DNA from: Opitutaceae bacterium | GTDB lineage: Bacteria > Verrucomicrobiota > Verrucomicrobiia > Opitutales > Opitutaceae | DNA: 64,000 bases | Reading direction: 5' to 3' | NCBI GenBank assembly: GCA_027482185.1 | Contig: JAIXWF010000013.1 | Location: 682,001 to 746,000, forward strand | Shown here: piece after piece, positions 60,547 through 64,000 of the stretch | How positions within the stretch are numbered: the first letter of the stretch is position 1 | How the letters are laid out: each line of letters opens with the position of its first letter | Notes under the pieces: model-generated | Told to the model about the DNA's origin: nothing | Databases searched by the model: none | Seen by the model: the letters and a program-made list of their open reading frames with translations, nothing else | Made by a program: the position numbers and the translations under genes

Positions 60547-61784
60547 ACGGGCGGGCACCGGACGGCGCGGTCCCGTATGCGCGGGTCGTGACGGGGTACT
60601 GCCTCGGCTGGTTGGTCGCGGCCAACGCCGTCGGTCTTTGGCTCGGCGTCGTGCTGCTGTGGCCGGCGGCGGGCGACGCGCTCGCGCCGTTCACCTTCGG
60701 GCGCTGGGCGCCGCTGCACCTGAATTGGCAATTGTACGGCTGGTGCGCGCTGCCGTTGGTCGGCGCGCTGCTGGCGTGGTGCTTCGATCCGCGGCATCCG
60801 CAGGTGCGGTGGCACGCGCACGCGGCGTTCGGCGCCTGGTCGCTCGCGCTGCTGCTGGGCGGCGCCGGTTGGCTCGGCGGCACGACGAGCGGGAAACTGT
60901 TTCTCGACTGGCACGGCTGGACGCGGCCGCTGCTGCCCGGCGCGATGCACGTGCTGTGGGCGTTGCTCGCGGCGCACACGTGGTGGCGTTGGCGCGGGCT
61001 CGGCAACGGGGGCCGCGCGGCGCGGGTGGCGGCGCTGGCGATGCTGCTCGCGGTGCCGACGGTGCTGCATTGGTCGGCGGGCCGCGAAGTCTACCCGGCG
61101 GTGAATCCCGACAGCGGCGGGGCGACGGGTGCGGCCTTGCTCGGATCGACGCTCGGCCTGGTGACGATTTTTCTCCTGCTGCCGGCGTTTCTCGGCGTCG
61201 GCGGGCACCGCGCGTGGCGAACGACGGCCGCGGCGCTGGCGGCATCGTGGGGCGTGTTTGCCGCGATCGACCACGGCCATGCCTCGCACCATGCGTGGGG
61301 CCAGATTGCCGGGCTGGGATCGTTGCTGGTCTGGACGGTGTGGCTGCCCTGGTTCTGGCTCGGGCATGCGTGGCCCGACGGCGTGCGTCCGTGGCTGCGG
61401 GCGGCGATCGTCTGGTGGGCGTTGCTGGTGGCGTCGGGGTGGGTGACGTTTCTGCCCGGCGTGTCGGAAGCGTGGAAGTTCACGCACTCGCTGGTCGGTC
61501 ATGCGCACCTGGCGATGGCCGGCTTGGTGACGAGTTTGAACGCGGTGATTTTGATCGTGCTGTCGCGTCGGCCGGCGCCCCGCGGCGTGTGGGCCGGTTG
61601 GCAGGCGGGCTGCGCGGTCTTCGTGGCGGCGATGCTCGGGCTCGGGGCCGCGGAGGCGGAGCGGGCCGGGGAGCTGTTCCGCAGCGCACCGTGGACGCAG
61701 GCGTTGCTGGCCCTGCGGCTCGCCGGCGGGGCGGCGATGGCGTTGGCTTCTTTCCATTGGTGGAACGAGAATCGCAAAGCATGA
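60543..61784 (+). CDS. CcoN-like heme-copper oxidase subunit I homologue lacking CuB ligands
   Basis: The 413-residue membrane protein has about twelve helices. It shows a CcoN-like outline: helix II LHLNWQLYGWCALPLVG with His59, a helix VI counterpart SGGATGAALLGSTLGLV, a helix VII counterpart IDHGHASHHAWGQ with VWLPWFW, and helix X FTHSLVGHAHLAMAG with His320 and His322. Low-spin haem ligands therefore appear kept. The helix VI GHN becomes GGA and the HH pair becomes Asp243-His244, so the CuB site looks incomplete. It probably binds haem b and moves electrons without reducing oxygen. The next gene overlaps it by 4 bases. Confidence 0.7.
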   Translation: MNGRAPDGAVPYARVVTGYCLGWLVAANAVGLWLGVVLLWPAAGDALAPFTFGRWAPLHLNWQLYGWCALPLVGALLAWCFDPRHPQVRWHAHAAFGAWSLALLLGGAGWLGGTTSGKLFLDWHGWTRPLLPGAMHVLWALLAAHTWWRWRGLGNGGRAARVAALAMLLAVPTVLHWSAGREVYPAVNPDSGGATGAALLGSTLGLVTIFLLLPAFLGVGGHRAWRTTAAALAASWGVFAAIDHGHASHHAWGQIAGLGSLLVWTVWLPWFWLGHAWPDGVRPWLRAAIVWWALLVASGWVTFLPGVSEAWKFTHSLVGHAHLAMAGLVTSLNAVILIVLSRRPAPRGVWAGWQAGCAVFVAAMLGLGAAEAERAGELFRSAPWTQALLALRLAGGAAMALASFHWWNENRKA

Positions 61785-62185
61785 AAACGGAGACGACGGA
61801 CCGGTGGGCGCGATGGCTGGCGTTGGGCGCCGGCGCGATGGATTTTTCGACGGGGCTCGGCTTGGTGCTGCTGCCGGCGTTCGCGCTCGGGCTGATGCAG
61901 GTCCCGGTGCCGGGCGCGGAGGCGCTGGCCTACGTGCGGTTCACCGGGGTGTTTGTCGGCGCGGTGGGGGCGAGCTACCTGTGGGCCCTGCGGGCGGGCA
62001 CGGCTACGCTGCGGACGGTGTTTCAGGTGACGCTGATTTTCCGCGGCGGGGCCGGCACGTTCACGGGGGTCGGGGTGGCGGCGGGAATGTTCCATCCCAT
62101 GTGGCTGGCGGTGACGTTCACCGACCTGGGCCTGGTGGCGGCGCAGAGCTGGCTGTTGCGGAAAGGATTCGGACGCGATGCGTGA
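61781..62185 (+). CDS. Small four-helix membrane protein (134 aa)
   Basis: The protein starts MKTETTDRWARWLALGAGAM and has four hydrophobic helices, among them FSTGLGLVLLPAFALGLMQV and VGAVGASYLWAL. The family is not recognised. It overlaps its upstream neighbour (ATGA) and its downstream neighbour (8 bases), so it is probably a subunit of the same membrane complex. No haem ligand pattern is obvious. Confidence 0.85.
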   Translation: MKTETTDRWARWLALGAGAMDFSTGLGLVLLPAFALGLMQVPVPGAEALAYVRFTGVFVGAVGASYLWALRAGTATLRTVFQVTLIFRGGAGTFTGVGVAAGMFHPMWLAVTFTDLGLVAAQSWLLRKGFGRDA

Positions 62186-64000
62186 GGCGGATCCGCAAGC
62201 GTCGGTCGGTTCGTGGTGGAGTGCGGTCGCGGCCATCGCGGCGACGTACGTCTATTTTCTGATTTTTGCGGAGTTCGCGTTCATCGAATTGGCGCGCACG
62301 GCGGCGCCGACGACGCCGGAACTGCGGCAACTCATGACCGGCCTCGGGGCCGGCGGCGTGGTGGGCGCGGCGGGGGCGGTGTGGTGGCTGCGGCGGATCG
62401 AACGCCGTCGGCTGCTGGCGATCTGCTTCGGCGGCTGCGCGGCGGCGGCGGGGCTGGCGGCCGCGGTCGGCGCGAAAGCCGGCTACGCGGCGGCGGCGGC
62501 GGCGGTGGGGTTGGCCCTCGGCGGACTGACCGTGACGCTGAGCACGTGCCTGCGGGCCGCGACGGCCGGGCGCGGCCTCGGGCTGGCGATCGGGCTCGGC
62601 ACGGGCGCGGCGTACGCGTTGTGCAACGTGCCCGCGGTGTTTGCGGCGAGCCCGCGGGCGCAGACCCTCGGCGCGGCGGTCGTGGCTTTGGCGGCGATGG
62701 TGCTGCCGCGCGGGCTGCGGACCGAAACGGCGCCGGCGACGGCGTCTCCGGATTCCGAGTACACCCGGGCCGGCACGATCCGTTGGGTCGCGGTGCTGCT
62801 GGCGCTCGTGTGGATGGACTCGGCGGCATTCTACATCATCCAGCATGCGCCGGACCTGAAGTCGGCGACGTGGGCGGGGGCGACGGCGCTCTGGGGCAAC
62901 GCCGGGATGCACCTCGGTGCGGCGGTGGCGGCGGGATGGTTGCTGGATCGAGGCGGCCGCGGGGCCTTGGCGGGCGCGGCCGTGGTCGCGTTGGCGTTGG
63001 CCTGCCTGACGCTGGGCGGGCATTTGCCGGGGACGGTGCCGGCGCGCTGGTTCTACACCGCGGGAGTTTCGTTTTATTCGGTGGTGCTGGTCGAGTATCC
63101 GGCGCGGCGGGCGCGGGCCGGATTGGCGGCGCTGGTGTTTGCGGTCGCGGGTTGGATCGGATCCGCGCTGGGCATCGGCATGGCGCAGGATCTGGCGCAG
63201 GTGCCGCCGGCGTTCGTGGCGATCGCGGTCGCGGCGGTGGCGGCGGCCTTGGGGTGGCGCGGGCGGGTGCGGCCCGCGGCGGCGGGGCTGGCGGCGGCGC
63301 TGCTGTTCGCCGGCGACAGCCGCGGGGCGGAGGCCGATCCGCTCGTCGCGCGGGGGCGCGAAGTCTACATCGCGGAGGGCTGCATCCATTGCCATTCGCA
63401 GTACGTGCGGCCGAAGGTCGCGGCGGACGTCGTGAACTGGGGGCCGGCGCCGACGTTTGCGGCCGGTACGGGCGGCTTGCCGCCGTTGCTGGGCAACCGG
63501 CGGCAGGGACCGGACCTGACCAACGTCGGCAACCGGCGTTCGCCCGAGTGGAACCGGCTCCATCTCATCACGCCGCGGGCCGTTTCCCCCGGATCGCGGA
63601 TGCCGGCCTACGCGCACCTGTTCCGCGAAGGCGACGGCCGCGGCGAGGCGTTGGTCGCCTACTTGGCCTCGCTGGGGGCGGAGACCCAGGCGGAGCGGCA
63701 GACGCAGATCGCCGCGTGGCGGCCGGCGGCGCGGGAAGCGCTGGCGGCGCCCGCGGCGGCGGCGTTGTTCCGGCAGCTTTGCGCGCCCTGCCACGGGCCG
63801 GACGGGCGCGGCGACGGGCCGGTCGCGGGGCGGCTCAGTCTGCGGCCCGGCGATTGGCGAACCGGGCCGTGGCGCCATGTGCCGGCCGGGGCGGAGCCGG
63901 AGCCGGTGCTCGCGCGGATCATCAAGTTCGGTCTGACCGGCCTGCCGATGGCGGGGCACGAGTATTTGCGCGACGCGGAGATCGTTGGGCTCGCGCGGCA
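62178..64000 (+). CDS. MFS-like membrane domain fused to CcoO-like cytochrome c and a second haem c domain, partial
   Basis: The frame is open for 607 codons to the right edge. Residues about 14-360 form roughly twelve hydrophobic helices in an MFS-like layout (AVAAIAATYVYFLIFAEFAF, IRWVAVLLALVWMDSAAFYI, DSAAFYIIQHAPDLK). A further helix at about 378-392 anchors a periplasmic CcoO-like domain: YIAEGCIHCHSQYVRP with haem Cys402, Cys405 and His406, and GPDLTNVGNRRSPEWNRLHL followed by RMPAYAHL. A second CAPCH haem site is at Cys535, Cys538 and His539 (CHGPDGRGDGP). The normal CcoO has a single anchor, so this fusion is unusual. It overlaps the preceding gene by 8 bases. Confidence 0.88.
   Translation, partial: MREADPQASVGSWWSAVAAIAATYVYFLIFAEFAFIELARTAAPTTPELRQLMTGLGAGGVVGAAGAVWWLRRIERRRLLAICFGGCAAAAGLAAAVGAKAGYAAAAAAVGLALGGLTVTLSTCLRAATAGRGLGLAIGLGTGAAYALCNVPAVFAASPRAQTLGAAVVALAAMVLPRGLRTETAPATASPDSEYTRAGTIRWVAVLLALVWMDSAAFYIIQHAPDLKSATWAGATALWGNAGMHLGAAVAAGWLLDRGGRGALAGAAVVALALACLTLGGHLPGTVPARWFYTAGVSFYSVVLVEYPARRARAGLAALVFAVAGWIGSALGIGMAQDLAQVPPAFVAIAVAAVAAALGWRGRVRPAAAGLAAALLFAGDSRGAEADPLVARGREVYIAEGCIHCHSQYVRPKVAADVVNWGPAPTFAAGTGGLPPLLGNRRQGPDLTNVGNRRSPEWNRLHLITPRAVSPGSRMPAYAHLFREGDGRGEALVAYLASLGAETQAERQTQIAAWRPAAREALAAPAAAALFRQLCAPCHGPDGRGDGPVAGRLSLRPGDWRTGPWRHVPAGAEPEPVLARIIKFGLTGLPMAGHEYLRDAEIVGLAR

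Noticed and set aside
1-64000. CRISPR arrays, prophage or transposase genes
   Set aside because: No regularly spaced long repeats and no integrase, transposase or phage structural motifs were seen in either strand.

Overview
The window is about 64 kb of very GC-rich DNA (roughly 70 percent by eye) that reads like the chromosome of a Verrucomicrobiota bacterium close to the Opitutaceae. The assignment is inferred from gene content. There are PVC-type haem-binding dehydrogenases, a DUF1549/DUF1553 cytochrome, a DUF1552 plus DUF1592/1588 pair, five TonB-dependent receptors, and weak or absent Shine-Dalgarno sequences. I saw no rRNA, tRNA, CRISPR array, insertion sequence or prophage gene. Most genes lie in short runs separated by less than 150 bases.

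1-5.6 kb: a partial cytochrome-like PSD1 protein (minus strand) diverges from a sialidase-like BNR protein and an overlapping GH127 beta-L-arabinofuranosidase homologue, a small carbohydrate-use block. 5.6-17.1 kb (all minus strand): a His-rich small exported protein, a TonB receptor, two DUF3526 ABC permeases, two ABC ATPases (one catalytically degenerate), a LytS-type sensor kinase, a second TonB receptor and a small protein. The layout suggests a metal or cofactor uptake/efflux unit. 17.2-21.4 kb: a VOC protein and a large TonB receptor. 21.7-29.1 kb: DUF1552 and DUF1592 proteins, a DEAD-box helicase and a PQQ dehydrogenase with an inserted cytochrome c domain. 29.2-38.9 kb: two metallophosphatases translationally coupled to a TonB receptor, then a complete ECF sigma / FecR / STN-type TonB receptor surface-signalling set.

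39.0-45.9 kb: a haem-binding dehydrogenase, YoaK-like (DUF1275), DUF2892, Crp/Fnr, DUF2306, S4-domain and DUF2293 genes. 45.9-48.7 kb: a patch of small genes that includes two paralogous small proteins with a shared upstream motif and a YCII-like gene followed by an integron attC-like site. 48.8-57.0 kb: a sugar-type binding protein and permease without an ATPase, a 1124-residue haem/HEAT protein, an enolase-superfamily enzyme and a beta-helix protein.

57.3-64.0 kb is the most unusual part. Seven tightly packed or overlapping plus-strand genes encode YceI, a polyprenyl diphosphate synthase, an FtsX/LolD-type ABC exporter, a CcoN-like heme-copper-oxidase subunit I that appears to lack CuB ligands, a small membrane protein, and a 12-TM MFS-like domain fused to a CcoO-like cytochrome c with a second haem domain (cut by the window edge). 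This looks like an undescribed membrane redox complex made together with an isoprenoid and its carrier or export proteins. Three intergenic loci also carry tandem heptamers of consensus GYTGARA, two of them as facing inverted arrays.
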